This document shows, in pieces, positions 1-11,667 of a stretch of DNA of 64,000 nucleotides; within the stretch, counting starts at the first letter, position 1; the number at the start of each line of letters is the position of its first letter. Made by a program: the position numbers and the translations under genes. This DNA comes from Rhabdophis nuchalis. Its lineage: Eukaryota > Chordata > Lepidosauria > Squamata > Natricidae. The notes beneath the pieces are model-generated. The model worked only from the letters and a program-made list of their open reading frames with translations. It made no database searches and was not told where the DNA came from. The DNA is taken from positions 66,156,605 to 66,220,604 of the forward strand of contig CM077643.1 in the NCBI GenBank assembly GCA_039707465.1, read 5' to 3'.

Positions 1-2905
1 TTGAACATAGTTCTGCTGGAATGGAGGTCTGAATCCACAATGAAACTTAATTGAGACGTGATGTGAGGATATCCATATGTCACTCCCTGAAAAAAATTAG
101 ACTTGCATCCAAATGATTTAGAAATAAAGTGGGACTAGTAATCTACCGGAACAAATCTTCTGAATTTTAGATCAGCTGTTCAGAATGTGCCAGCTACAAA
201 TCTTTCTTGGAAATTGCTCTCGGGATTGTTCTAGCTGTATTTCTGTATAGCATTGGATTGGTGGCAACTTGAAAACTTTCATGGGTGGTTATTAGTGTCT
301 TATGTCACAGAAGAGAATCTGTTTAACTGTATAAACTTGTCAGCAGTTGTTGCCACTCGGTTCAGATAATCTGTCTTGGAGAACAGAAGTGATTTGAAAG
401 CCATTTTTCTATGACAAATGAAAGTACTTCTTCAATAGAAACAGTATGCTGTTTCTTTATACAAGCAGGTTCTTGCTAGTCTCTGTCACCTTCAAAAAGG
501 CAAAACAGATCATGTAGAGTTGAAGTTGGTTTCAGTAAGAAAATTACCGTGTCGGAATTCAGTGTCCTGGCTACTAAATTATTTTCAGGCTAAACGTTAA
601 ATGTTCCATTCACTGCAGAGTCAGTTATTCTTTTGGTTGTGTTGTAGTTAAGTTTGTGAGTGAATTTCATGACACTGCCTGCAATATATAAAACACTGTT
701 ATGCACATAAATGCAGCACTGTGATCTAATTTAAATAACTTTATTATTATTTAATATGTAATATATGTTAATACTTCAGTATGGAAAGAACCATACACAA
801 CCTCTCTGACTGTCTGTTTTTCTACTATCAGGAATTTAAAAACATAGTTAGCCACCTGTATTTTACTTTTCCTGTGAATCTATAGTCTTGGTGTAGGGTT
901 TTTTTTAAGTTGAATTTTATAAGTATTTACTAAATATTCTATGCTATCACATATATAAACATTCTCATACTCATTTTTGTGTTTCTTTATACAAACTTCC
1001 CTTCTGATTGTAGTTCTAACTGGAAAATTTGGGTGGAGAGACTTTGGTAAGCCAGGGATAATTTTTCCCCAAACTCTTCTTGAATCAAAATGCAAAATTG
1101 TAGATGTGAAATTTTTATAAAATCAACTATGTCTGTGCAATTCTTCCATAACTCAACATGCCAGCACTACTTCCCTAACCAAAAACTATCTTTGAATTCA
1201 ATCTCTGGTGCTGTATTTTGCTAATATTCAAAATTTAAAAATAAATGTTTTAAAACCATTTTTTTCATAGAGCTCCTTATGCTATTTTTTCAATAAAAGT
1301 ATTTGAAACTATACTTACCTAAAACAAAATTTATTTTTGAACCTATTTGCCAATGATAATGAGGGAATGCCTCTGTTTTTTTCCCCCAATTCTGAATGAG
1401 AACAACCTGAAACCCAGCATCAACAAATATACACCAAATACCCAGGTTTAAGCTTTAAAACAGAAGTAAAGTCATATCTACCAAACAACCTTTTGATTAT
1501 GGAAGAGCAGCTAAATCCAACCTCTCACCCAAAAGACAATTGATAGAGATTGAATTAGAAAGTAGGAGTTGTAGGTTTGCACACATATTTTCCCAATAGA
1601 TTTGTGTGCAGAAGCTGAAAAAAGAGATTTGGGTTGCTCTGTCCTAATGTCTATTTCTGAGGAAAAGATCTGATGGCTGAATATATCTTACAGGTTTGGA
1701 TTTCTTCTGGCTTGGCTTGACACTGATTAACTTTTTCCCTTCAGTACTACTATTAAGATGAAAATGTTGGTGCTTGGAGTTCTGTTTTAATACTTTCATT
1801 AATTAAGTTCAAAATCAATCGATTTAGCCTGGTTTCACTTTTGTATTATACACACTCACTACTTCAGTCTGCCTTGGGGTCAAATGTTGGAAGAGATGGG
1901 GTAGGGAATGATTTCTGTGTGTATGAAAAAGCATTATGGATTTGTACATTTTTATACTCTTCTGTAATATTTTTGAAATATTTTTGTTCTGCAGAAAAAA
2001 AAGTGATGAAGCAATCAAAAGACCAATATATACAATATCAATGCTTTAGGGGAGGGTCATGAGACCTTCATTGGCCAATAGGTTAATTTAGTACAGCAAT
2101 AAGCCAATTATGTTGTTTTGTTTTTGTTTTCTGATTTTATTCCTCTTTTCCGCGAAAATGCTGTACTAGTTGAATGGAACTGCCAGTTTCTTTAATATAA
2201 GTGAGAACTGTGATGGGGGACATAAACAGTAATGTTAAGTTGTATTTGTGTTTACCTAAATGAGCAGTCAAAAGGCAAGTGCAATCAGCCAGAAATATGG
2301 AAAAATGTTGATCTAGAGGCATACTTGCATTTTATGTTTCTTGATGTGTAATCATATTGCCAAAGACAAACTCTTTCATCAGTTATTATTGTAAATAACA
2401 CCCTCCCAAAACCTTCCATAAAGTTTCTGTGATGTATTGTCTTCCAGTTGCAATAAAAACTACCGAGTTGCATCAGTTGAATAACTGCAGTTATCGGTGT
2501 TGGCTGTTATTTATTTAAAACTTTACAATGCAATACTACTGAAGCAAGTATTTTACTGTGATGTTAAAAAAATAACACCAATTGTAAAATTGCACTTTCA
2601 TAAGAAGCTGTCTTTTTTCAGGTAAGACTTCCTCCAGCTTTTTGGGGAGGTGGGGGCACCATTCTTTACTCTGATGGGCAGTGGCTCTTATCAAATTAAC
2701 CTTTTAATTAAAGATTTCAGAGACAGAAGTAGGAATGTTTGGTATATAAAAAGCATGCTATACTCTGATCTACCTTCATTCTCAAATTCAGCACATTTGC
2801 AGTCCTGCATACGTATTTGTGCTGAGTCTAATAAGTCACTATGAAACTGTGCAATATTTGATGCCTTTCAAAAATATAAATGATGCTGCACTTAAATGGT
2901 TAGAT
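1..2905. other. AT-rich non-coding stretch, nothing recognised
   Basis: No ORF here resembles a known protein and I see no terminal repeats, tRNA-like boxes or LINE tails. Short open frames are the size expected by chance in AT-rich DNA. The stretch is best read as intergenic or intronic unique sequence. Confidence 0.6.
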
Positions 2906-2913
2906 GGCTAGAC

Positions 2914-3103
2914 CAGGGGTTCCCAACCCCTGGTCCGTGGACCAGCACCAGTCCACGGCATGCCAGAAATGGAGCCATGCAAACAAAAAGCCCCATCCAT
3001 GGGAAGCAGGCAGCACACGAAACCACAGCCAAAGCCTCCAGCCCACGCAAAAACCTCTCTCCATGGAACCAGTCCCTGGTCCCCAAAAGATTGGGGGTCA
3101 CTG
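2914..3103. mobile_element. short non-autonomous hAT element
   Basis: The element begins CAGGGGTTCCCAACC and ends in an inverted copy of this terminus (TTGGGGGTCACTG). An imperfect 8-bp duplication flanks it: ggctagac on the left, acctagac on the right, 6 of 8 matching. An 8-bp target duplication and CAG...CTG ends are typical of hAT. At 190 bp it has no coding capacity. Overlapping open frames on both strands only reflect its higher GC content. Confidence 0.75.
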
Positions 3104-4319
3104 ACCTAGACATTTGTATTTGAACATAGATCTTTTTAACATTTATATTTTAATGCTTTTCTAATCCAGGTGAAATATTAATATGTGTTGCTAATCTATG
3201 TATGATATGCCATATGCTAAATAAATAATCCTGGTGAAGCCATACCATTGTCCTGCCTGTGACATCAGGTAAATATATACGTCTATGCTAATACTGTAAT
3301 CACCTTTTAACATTGATTCTGGAATATATACAGTTACCTCATCAGTAAAACAGTGGTTTCCTTTAACAGAATCAGTTAAATAGCTAACAAAAGGCAGAGT
3401 TTAGCGATCCAATATTAGATTTGGCTTCTTACATGAATTACTTCTGCTCCCATGTTCCTCACAACTTTGCGGTGGATTGGACTGAAAGAATCGCTGACCA
3501 AAATTCACCCAATCAGTCTGGCCGCAGAAGTCAGGTGGGTCTCCAACAGAAAAGGTGCTCAAGATTCATCAAGCCTGTAGGTTGCCCCAACAACATACTG
3601 TACTGGAAGGGTCTCGAACCTTGGCAACTCCTGCTGTCCTGTGCTAAGAATGCTGTGATTTAATATTCTTGCATACGACATAATTTTAAAAGGATGTTAT
3701 GCTAAAAGAAAAAGAAAAGAAACCTCATAAAATAAAAAATACTAAAGAAAAAACTATCCCTCCTCATGTTGTACAATTAGATTCCTGGCAATTAAGTCCA
3801 TTTATTCAAAATGGGAAGAAAAAGTAAGAAAAGCTGTGGACTTCACATTTCTATATATTCCTCCAAAAAAGGAATCTGAAGGAGCTGGGTAGTTAAGAAA
3901 TAGGAAATACTGTATATAAAAAGAATTTGTTCACATAAAGAAATAGGTGAATTCTTCAGAGATTGCACATTTGATAGAGAATGGATGTCTCGGTAAAATC
4001 CATTCATGATCACATAAGCATACAACATGCCAATACTGATGTATGCCAAAACGTGACCTCTGTTCTAGCAATATCAGTTGAAGCCAGTTAAAACATGGAC
4101 CTAATCCCTAGCCCTAATGGGAGATCCAAAGGATACCATTGGTGTTGACATCAAAGTTGCTTCAAGATCCAGGAGAACAACAGCACCATGCTCTTCCCAG
4201 CTACTTTCCAGTACAGTCACTTGCCAAGAGGACAAAGCAATTTCAATGCCAAATTCCAGCTGAAAGCCTAATTGAAATAGATCACAACTAGTTTTTCATA
4301 CCTAGCAATAACACTTAGG
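3104..4319. other. non-coding stretch, nothing recognised
   Basis: The longest open frame, about 80 codons near 3421-3663 on plus, matches no family I know and has no supporting context. I see no repeat termini here. Confidence 0.5.
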
Positions 4320-4510
4320 TTTATATACATCTTCATAGTACTTTACATTCCTCTCTAAATGATTTACAGAGTCAGCATATTGCCCTTAACAATCGGAGTC
4401 CTCATTTTACCAAACTTGGAAGGATGGGAGGCTTGAACCAGTCATGATCTAACTCCTGGCAGTGGGCAGAGTTAGCCTGCAATACTGTATTATAACCACA
4501 GTGCCACCAG
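4320..4510 (-). mobile_element. Sauria-type SINE, diverged
   Basis: On the minus strand this matches the layout of squamate tRNA-derived SINEs. A degenerate tRNA-like head (cagtggttataat, then gccaggagttag near the B box) is followed by the body gaggactccgattgttaagg and cagcatatgctgactctg-like text. The AT-rich tail is of the BovB-derived type. The same body occurs at 17592-17850 and 41780-41996. It is old and without a clear duplication. Confidence 0.7.
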
Positions 4511-6350
4511 AACGGTATGAGTTTGGGTTGTATAGGATCAGGAGAACATTTCATATATATCTCCAGTTAGAAGTCTGTGGGATGTATGTAACCTACATAC
4601 CATAGTGGGATTGCCATGCTTTTGAACACCATTAGATGGCAGCAAAGACAAAATGAAAATTGACTCCTTGTTGCAATCTGGATTTTTGTAAATGAGAAAG
4701 AATAGTCTTATGCACATAGCTACAGAGAGGAACCTTTCTTAAAGTGACCAGATGAGTTTATTGTTATAGTCAGAAGTGCCAATTGCAGCTTCTCACATGC
4801 CTAATCACTAAATGACTAGGTCATCTTTCAATATATCACATATTGATTGTTCTCAGAACCATGCAGGCCAAGATGAACTGCCTTTTCTTTCTATTTTCCA
4901 TTTGAAGGCAGAATGTCCTGTTCTAGCCAGTTGTCAATCTCTATGCAGGAGAATGTGGATCACATCACTTGTTACCACTGTTGCAGGAGCATTGGGGATA
5001 ACAAATTGTTTGTTCAGTTCTCTTGACAACTAATATCTGGCTTGTAGAACAAGTGTCATTAGGAGATTTGCCAGCCCATATATTCCAAGGAATCCCCAAA
5101 TAGGCTTTCATTAGTTTCTTCTTTATCTATCCACATGCTCACTCTTATATACATCCAGCCTTCAAGAATGTAAACAGTAACAAATGTAAATGTAAGTAGT
5201 TTATCTAGTCTCTTGCGCATAATATTGAAAATGTTAATAATTATGAAAATTTTATCCCCAATTTTATTTTCTAGATTGACTCCATCAAGCAGGCTAGAAA
5301 ATGAAAATGGCAAAATAAAAAGATCTTAAATATTAATTTTCTCCTACATGATCCCTCAAGATGTTTCTCCAGCTTTTTTTTCCCATGACATCATTCGGAT
5401 GGGCAATGCCTCTTATCACTTTTTGGGGGGCTATCATGTTCATCTTCGCCAGCTAGCATGATCATCACTGTAGCCCATCAAAATACTGAAGAGTGGGGGG
5501 GGGGGGGCATTAGGTTGAAGAAAGTTGTTCTATGCTAATTTTTAGGTGGGAAAAGAGAAGAGTATTAACCTAGGAATGTTAACATGGGAAGTATGGGAAG
5601 AACCTCATATTTTGCAAAGCAGAATAAACTTTGACAGTTAAGTAGATGAGAGGTATGACCTTAATCTGCTCAGAGTCACCTTATTGGTAAGATAGATGGC
5701 ATATAAATTTAATGAATAAATAAATAAATAAGCTTCATCCTCGCAAATAAGAACTCAGTGATACAACTTTAGACCTTTATTATATTTATATATAAAGATT
5801 TCACCTTTTTGGAAATTATTTTGAAAAGTTGTAGTTTTTATGAAATTGACTTAATTAGAGACTTACAGGAAGTGAGTAGACTCTCAATGGAAGGATTTAA
5901 AGAAGTACATTACTTAGAATGTATGATAGGTAAGGAGGAAGAGCAAATATAATTGACAATTGGTATTTTTAGTAAAAGGTGAAAGGCAGGAGAGAGTTAG
6001 GGATACTGATACTAGAATAGGTCAGGGTATAGATAGGCACTCTTTAATTTTGCCTCTGGCTATTTGAAGATATTAGTGCAGCATGCTGATCCACTACTCG
6101 TCAGTTGAATACCAGGTATTTCAATCTACTGAATTGTTCTTGTTCTTGTTGTTTTCCAAAATAATTCTCACCTGAAAATGAAAAGGCAAAGGTTTGCTTG
6201 CTTTGCCCAGACAGGAGAAAACCTTCAACCAAACTAAAAGTGCTCTTTCAGGAGAACACCCTAGCATGGCACATGGCCAGCTAAAGGAACAAGGATTGGC
6301 AGGAGGCCAAGAGAAGGCCTAGGCCAGTGAACCCGAAATGTGACCGCTCA
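4511..6350. other. non-coding stretch with one LINE/SINE-like tail
   Basis: Mostly unrecognised sequence. Around 5660-5735 a plus-strand segment reads ctgctcagagtcacc, then ggcatataaatttaatg, then a run of AATA units. This resembles the 3' end of L2-type elements or SINEs using the same tail. A G homopolymer lies near 5496-5508. Confidence 0.45.
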
Positions 6351-6358
6351 CCTCACTG

Positions 6359-6568
6359 CAGGGGTAGGTTCCAGCAGTCACTATTGCCAGTTCGCTCAAT
6401 GGCATACCGCACACACATGCACAGTACAAAAAGCAAAAAACAAGATGGACAAGAGAACTGGTTTGGGGTCATGGCAAGCCTGGGTGGCTGCCAGTTCCAG
6501 CGACCCAGGCCACCAAACCATTACCGGTTCAGGCGAACCGGTCCGAACCGGTTAGGAACCCACCACTG
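6359..6568. mobile_element. short hAT element with perfect 8-bp duplication
   Basis: Termini are CAGGGGTAGGTTCC on the left and GGAACCCACCACTG on the right, an inverted pair. The flanks carry a perfect direct repeat, cctcactg, at 6351-6358 and 6569-6576. The body contains an accgg-rich internal repeat. It is 210 bp, non-coding, and related to the element at 58993-59195. Confidence 0.85.
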
Positions 6569-6576
6569 CCTCACTG

Positions 6577-7465
6577 CAATGGTTTCAGCATGACTGTATG
6601 AATTCAGTTTTCTAACACCCTACATGATAAAATTCCCTGTATGATTAAAATATATGCCATGTTTCAGACTGCGAGATAATTATCTCTTTTTTTTGCTTTT
6701 TTTTTCTTGATGTTTCATTACTCTGCAGATTTCTGAAGAGAACTTTTACAAGAGAAATGATTGCTACTGAATTTCAAATATGGGACGGGCAGAAGTCAGT
6801 TCTCAGGTCCCCAAATACTCACAATTCAGCATTACCAATGTTGATAGAAAACTGACCCAGAGGATGTGTTCTATCAAAAGGGCCTGAGCAAATTATTGTG
6901 ACTTGATGACATCTGAAAAGTCACAACTCAGTGGGATGCCAAACGCATCCAATGAAATGTGAAAATTAGCACTCTCTCTGAAATCAGAGCTTTGAAGAAA
7001 TGAAAGCAGGCTTAACGTTCTAAAAATGAAAGTGCTGGTGTCAGAAAAATGCAAACAACAAATCAAGACATGGGCTGTTTTTTTTCACAGAATTTCCAAA
7101 TTATTCATCACTCAAGTCTTTTACTTTGGTCCCCATTTTTTTGAATATTTTTTTCCCTTTGGAATGTGTCAGATTTGCAACATTCAGAATGTATTTTCAA
7201 AAATATTTTGTAAGTAGACATTTAGGTTGTAATCCTGCTCTTGGATACGCTCTAAACAAATTACAAGGATTATGTTTCAGTTTAGAATACTTAATGCATC
7301 TATATATTGTAAATAAGCAGGCTATACATATCTTATGGCTAATATATATATATTGTATTCGTTCTCTTCTGAAGAATGTTCATTCAGAAAACATGATTAA
7401 AATTATTTTATTTCACAACATATAGGCAGATTTAACCATAGTTTCATTTGGGAAAATGTGACAAT
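6577..7465. other. non-coding stretch, nothing recognised
   Basis: AT-rich sequence without recognisable repeats. A 99-codon open frame at 7126-7425 is rich in Phe, Ile and Tyr, as expected from T-rich DNA, and resembles no family. Confidence 0.5.
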
Positions 7466-7469
7466 CCTA

Positions 7470-7960
7470 GACCAGGCCAAGTCCAAAAATGCCAGAGTTT
7501 CTAGAAATCTGGAACTCTGACAAATCAGCCACCAAAAGACACATTAATGTCTAATTAATAACATCTATAGATTATGCAAAAGAGACAATCAACCAGCTCA
7601 AAAGAGAAAAAGACTCCAGCACCTCTTCAGCAGTAATCAGCACCCAGTTCTATTAATCAGCATAGATCAACTGAAGTTAACTCCAAGGTTAACTTCAGAG
7701 CAACAATCAAGTAAGCAATACCCCAATCAAGAAATGGCAAAAGACCCAACAGTTAACAGCCCAACCAAAGAATCTCTACGACCACCCCCACCAACACTGA
7801 CAGGCAAGCTACCAGAATATAAACTGACAACAAAGAGCACTCCTTACTAGCACTGAGGATGTTATCTATTTAGGGTAATGAAACATCTGCAAGAAAACAA
7901 GCAAACTCAGAGCGCACCAAGGACCCCTCATTTCAACCCTGAGTTCCAGCTTATTGGTTT
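7470..7960 (+). mobile_element. Penelope-like element terminal fragment
   Basis: The segment ends with a recurrent unit: caacactgacaggcaagc, agcactccttactag, a CTGANGA...GAAAC core, aagaaaacaagc and accaaggacccctc. A related 3' portion recurs at 49535-49725. Hammerhead ribozyme motifs in terminal repeats are known for Penelope-like retroelements, so I assign the fragment there by motif and layout. No reverse transcriptase or GIY-YIG ORF remains. Confidence 0.55.
7853..7887 (+). ncRNA. hammerhead-ribozyme-like core (fossil)
   Basis: The conserved elements are CTGAGGA (CUGANGA with N7=G) at 7853-7859, a hairpin TTATC/GGTAA forming stem II, and GAAAC at 7880-7884 followed by ATC. GCA before CTGA can pair with TGC after ATC as a short stem I. 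The usual GAAACGUC palindrome has one change (G to A), so stem III is weakened. Activity is uncertain. Confidence 0.6.
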
Positions 7961-8065
7961 ACAAAATTTACATCATCATGCTGGAGCATTCTTTCAACAT
8001 TATGCTCATAGCAATACTTTGGGGTCATCAAATCTGTGTGTTTTAAATAAATTATAATATACCAT

Positions 8066-11000
8066 ATTTTTATATTTATTTATTTATTTATTTTTCACAT
8101 TTATAACCCGCTCCCATCTCACCACAAAGGGACTCGGGGCAGCGAACAAAGAATTACATCAATAAACATAAATACAGAGATATTAGGTGCCTGTGTTGTG
8201 ACCATTTTAAAATCCCCATTTACAACTGGCGGTGCTGGGGTTACGCAAGGCCGGCTAGTTGGAAGAGGTGAGTCTTAAGACATTTGCGGAAGAGGCGGAG
8301 GTCAGGAATGGTACGGATTTCAGGGGGCAGGTCGTTCCAAAGGGCTGGTCCTGCCACAGAGAAGGCTCTCCCCCTGGGTGCCGCCAGTCGACATTGCCCG
8401 ACCGACGGCACCCTGAGGAGGCCCTCTCTGTGGGAGCGTGTCGGTCCCAGGGATGTATGGGGCAGGAGGCGGTCTTGCATATACCTAGGTCCCGAGCCAT
8501 GGAGCGCTTTGAAGATGGTCGTTAGGACCTTGAAGCGCACCCGAAAGACCACAGGAAGCCAGTGGAGCTCGCGCAGGACAGGTGTTATATGGGAGTGTTT
8601 GGGTGCTCCCGTAATTATCCGCGCAGCCGCATTCTGGACTAACTGTAGTCTTCGGGTGCATCTCAAGGGAAGCCCCATGTAGAGAGCATTGCAATAGTCA
8701 AGTCGAGATGTGACGAGTGCTTGGGTGACTGTGCGTAAGGCTCCCCGGTCCAGTAAGGGACGCAATTGGCGCATCAGGCGTACCTGATGGAACGCCCCCC
8801 TGGCCACGGCCGCCACATGGTCCTCCATGGTCAGCCGGGAGTCCAGGAGGACACCCAAATTGCGCGCCCTCTCCACGGGGGCTGGTGTTTCGCCCCCAAT
8901 GGCCAGAGTTGGAATAATCTGGCTGAAACGGGGTGCCGGAAGCCACAGCCACTCAGTCTTGGACGGGTTGAGCCTGAGTTTGTTACTACCCATCCAGATC
9001 CCTACGGCCTCTAAACACCGGGACATAACCTCGACGGCATCATTGGGGTGGTCTGGGGTAGATATGTACAGCTGGGTATCATCAGCGTACAGATGATATC
9101 CCACCCCGAAACCACGGATGATCTCACCCAGCGGCTTCATATATATGTTAAACAATAGGGGCGAGAGGACCGACCCCTGAGGGACCCCACATAAGAGGGG
9201 TCTCGAAGTCGACCTCTGCCCCCCTGTCAACACATATTGTGACCAACCAGAGAGGTAGGACGCGAACCACCGCAAAACGGTGCCTCTCAGCCCCAACCCC
9301 CCTAGTCGGCGTAATAGGATACCATGGTCGATGGTATCAAAAGCCGCTGAGAGGTCTAATAGGACTAGGATAGAGGAAAATCCTCTATCCCATGCCCTCC
9401 AGAGATCATCGACCAATGCGACCAATGCCGTCTCGGTGCTGTGCCCGGGTCGGAAGCCGGACTGGCGCGAATCTAGATAGTCAACTTCATCCAAGTGTCG
9501 CAGAAACTGTTGGGCCACCACACTCTCAACAACCTTCACTAGAAAGTGGAGGTTGGAGACGGGACGATAGTTTTCTAATAATGCTGGATCCAGGGACGGC
9601 TTCTTGAGGAGGGGCCTCACCATCGCCTCTTTCAAGACGGTAGGTAAGGACCCCTCACTCAAAGATGCGTTGACAATGCCCTGAAGCCAGCCTCGTGTCA
9701 TCTCCCAGGATTCCAGTATAAGCCAGGAGGGACATGGGTCTAGTAAACATGTGGTGGCCCTGAGTCTCTTTGACAACTTGTCCATATCTTTGGTAGTAAC
9801 AAAATCAAACTCTTCCCACAATGGTGTCACAAGAGCTGCTTCGGCACTCTCGACTGGGCTACTGACGATGGAGGGTAACTCGCTCCGAATCCGACCGATT
9901 TTCTCCTGCAGATAAATCCCAAATTCCTCTGCTCGACCCTGCAAAGAGGCTTCCCGCGGCCTCTGTTGGAGGAGGGAGCGGGTCACCCTAAACAGGGTGG
10001 CAGGGCGGTTATCTGCAGATGCAATACGTGTGGCACAATACTCACATTTGACCAGCCTTATTGCCACTAAGTAGGTCCTAATGTGGTCTCTTACTAGTGT
10101 TCGGTCGGCTTCAGAGCGAGATGATTTCCATCTGCTCTCTAGGCGTCTCCTGTGACATTTCATCCCCCTGAGCTCCTCGGTAAACCAAGGGGCCCAGGTG
10201 GCTCGTCGCCGCAAGAGAGGCCGCAAGGGCGCGACTCGGTCCAAGGCCCCCGCGGCCGCACTTAACCATGCGGTCACTAGGTCCTCAGCCGAGTCGCGGA
10301 GCAAGTCCACAGGAATTGGCCCAAGCTCCTTCTGGAACCTTAACGGGTCCATCAGGAGTCTGGGGCGGAACCATATAGGGATGTTTGGTTCCGCCTCCCC
10401 ACAGTGAGGTGTAGCGGTCGGAAAGTCAAGCCGAAGGAGAGCGTGATCTGTCCATGACAGGGGTGTGATGACTAAATCCCCTATTCCCAGATCACTACTC
10501 CACTGACCCGAGATGAAGATGAGATCCAAGGTGTGTCCACCCTCATGAGTAGGGCCTAGAACTACCTGAGTCAGGTCCAAGGCTGTCATGGAAACCATGA
10601 ACTCCCGAGCCACACGAGAGGTTTCACCTGCTGATGGCAGGTTAAAGTCCCCCATGACTACAAGTCTGGGGGTCTCAACCGCCACCCCGGCTATAACCTC
10701 GAGCAGCATGGGCAGGGCTGTTGTTGCATAGCGAGGAGCCAGGTATACAACTAACACGCCCAACTGCTTCCCCAGGCCCCACTTCACAAGGAGGGATTCG
10801 CACCCAGTCGTCTGAGGGACTGTGGTCTCCTTTGGCTCAAGACCTTCCCTAACCATGATTGCCACTCCCCCACCCCTCCCTAAGGCCCTGGGCTGATGGA
10901 AGGCTCGGTATCCTGGTGGGCACATTTCTACGAGGGGATGTCCTCCCTCGTGGCCCAACCAGGTTTCCGTAATGCGTATCAGGTCCGGGTCCCCCTCCAA

Positions 11001-11395
11001 CACAAGTTCATGTATGAGAGGGGCTTTTTGTACCACGGACCTGGCGTTGCATAGCATCAGCCCAAGGCCCCGGGTCTGTGGTTCTTGCTCACTTAGTCTG
11101 CGATGGAGAAAAGGGGAGTTGGAGCGCATGACCACCTGTAACCATCGGCCACGATTCTCCAACTGATGGCGTCCATCCCCTCTCCCACCGCCCCTGCCCC
11201 GGCCCCTCCCCAAGACTGTATTGATGGCAAATACCCTAGTGGAACCGACCCTCCCTTCACTCCCCTTCGTCTTTTCACTTCCGCGTTTTGCCGGCCTTCT
11301 CTCTTGGCATTCCCCTAATTGGTCCTCCCACCCCCCTTCCCTGGGAACCCCTAAAAGTCGAATTAGAAATTTACACAGGAATCCCCTGAGCCTGC
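8066..11395 (-). mobile_element. near full-length L2-type LINE (copy 1)
   Basis: The minus-strand element has a 3' UTR at 8066-8240 ending in a TTTA/AATA-rich tail after the motif ccgagtccctttgtgg. A 990-codon ORF follows upstream, then a GC-rich leader to about 11395, where base composition drops to the AT-rich background. The same 3' UTR motif recurs in copies 2, 3 and shorter fragments. The exact 5' end is inferred from composition only. No target duplication was found. Confidence 0.8.
8241..11213 (-). CDS. LINE ORF2: endonuclease plus reverse transcriptase, 990 aa, uninterrupted
   Basis: This polyprotein would nick target DNA and reverse-transcribe the element RNA at the nick. The apurinic-like endonuclease lies at about residues 52-280, with LCNARSV, the catalytic Glu in TETWL near 81, GDFNLPS near 186 and a TDH motif near 253. 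The reverse transcriptase spans about 530-780: NYRPVSNL, DLSAAFDTIDH near 617, GVPQGSVLSPLLF near 674 and catalytic YADD near 708-711. The C-terminal part holds FSVAGPALWNDLP. Sequence motifs and 3' UTR place it in the CR1/L2/Rex1 group, most likely L2. The first Met is at 11213 in an Arg/Gly-rich leader; the true start may be nearer the conserved LMLCNARS at about residue 52. No stop or frameshift interrupts the core, unlike copy 2, so it may be a young insertion. Confidence 0.88.
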   Translation of the reverse strand: MGRGRGRGGGRGDGRHQLENRGRWLQVVMRSNSPFLHRRLSEQEPQTRGLGLMLCNARSVVQKAPLIHELVLEGDPDLIRITETWLGHEGGHPLVEMCPPGYRAFHQPRALGRGGGVAIMVREGLEPKETTVPQTTGCESLLVKWGLGKQLGVLVVYLAPRYATTALPMLLEVIAGVAVETPRLVVMGDFNLPSAGETSRVAREFMVSMTALDLTQVVLGPTHEGGHTLDLIFISGQWSSDLGIGDLVITPLSWTDHALLRLDFPTATPHCGEAEPNIPIWFRPRLLMDPLRFQKELGPIPVDLLRDSAEDLVTAWLSAAAGALDRVAPLRPLLRRRATWAPWFTEELRGMKCHRRRLESRWKSSRSEADRTLVRDHIRTYLVAIRLVKCEYCATRIASADNRPATLFRVTRSLLQQRPREASLQGRAEEFGIYLQEKIGRIRSELPSIVSSPVESAEAALVTPLWEEFDFVTTKDMDKLSKRLRATTCLLDPCPSWLILESWEMTRGWLQGIVNASLSEGSLPTVLKEAMVRPLLKKPSLDPALLENYRPVSNLHFLVKVVESVVAQQFLRHLDEVDYLDSRQSGFRPGHSTETALVALVDDLWRAWDRGFSSILVLLDLSAAFDTIDHGILLRRLGGLGLRGTVLRWFASYLSGWSQYVLTGGQRSTSRPLLCGVPQGSVLSPLLFNIYMKPLGEIIRGFGVGYHLYADDTQLYISTPDHPNDAVEVMSRCLEAVGIWMGSNKLRLNPSKTEWLWLPAPRFSQIIPTLAIGGETPAPVERARNLGVLLDSRLTMEDHVAAVARGAFHQVRLMRQLRPLLDRGALRTVTQALVTSRLDYCNALYMGLPLRCTRRLQLVQNAAARIITGAPKHSHITPVLRELHWLPVVFRVRFKVLTTIFKALHGSGPRYMQDRLLPHTSLGPTRSHREGLLRVPSVGQCRLAAPRGRAFSVAGPALWNDLPPEIRTIPDLRLFRKCLKTHLFQLAGLA

Positions 11396-11667
11396 GCTTT
11401 CCTGGTCATATTTGGGGAATTTTGCTTCAGCTGCTTATTAGATGGTTCTCATCTTCCTCTTTGCATAATCTATGTTTGCTGCTGTTTCAACTTCTTTTAA
11501 TCTTTGTTTTCATGGCATTTTTTGCTAGAACTTGTTCCTGTGCTGCAAATATTAACCCTTCTTGAGGGATATAAACCTGAATTCATTGCCAAGCTTTATT
11601 ACTGTTCATTCTGTGTTTGTTTTTCACATATTGACCATGAAATATTGACTTATCTTTCCAATGTTTC
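11396..11667. other. short spacer between two LINE copies
   Basis: AT-rich sequence between the leader of copy 1 and the 3' tail of copy 2. It has no recognisable feature. It shows that the two LINEs are separate insertions and not an abutting tandem. Confidence 0.5.

Noticed and set aside
8259..11166. Multiple plus-strand frames of 60-130 codons
   Set aside because: They are opposite-strand shadows of the GC-rich LINE ORF2; the same shadows recur over copies 2 and 3.
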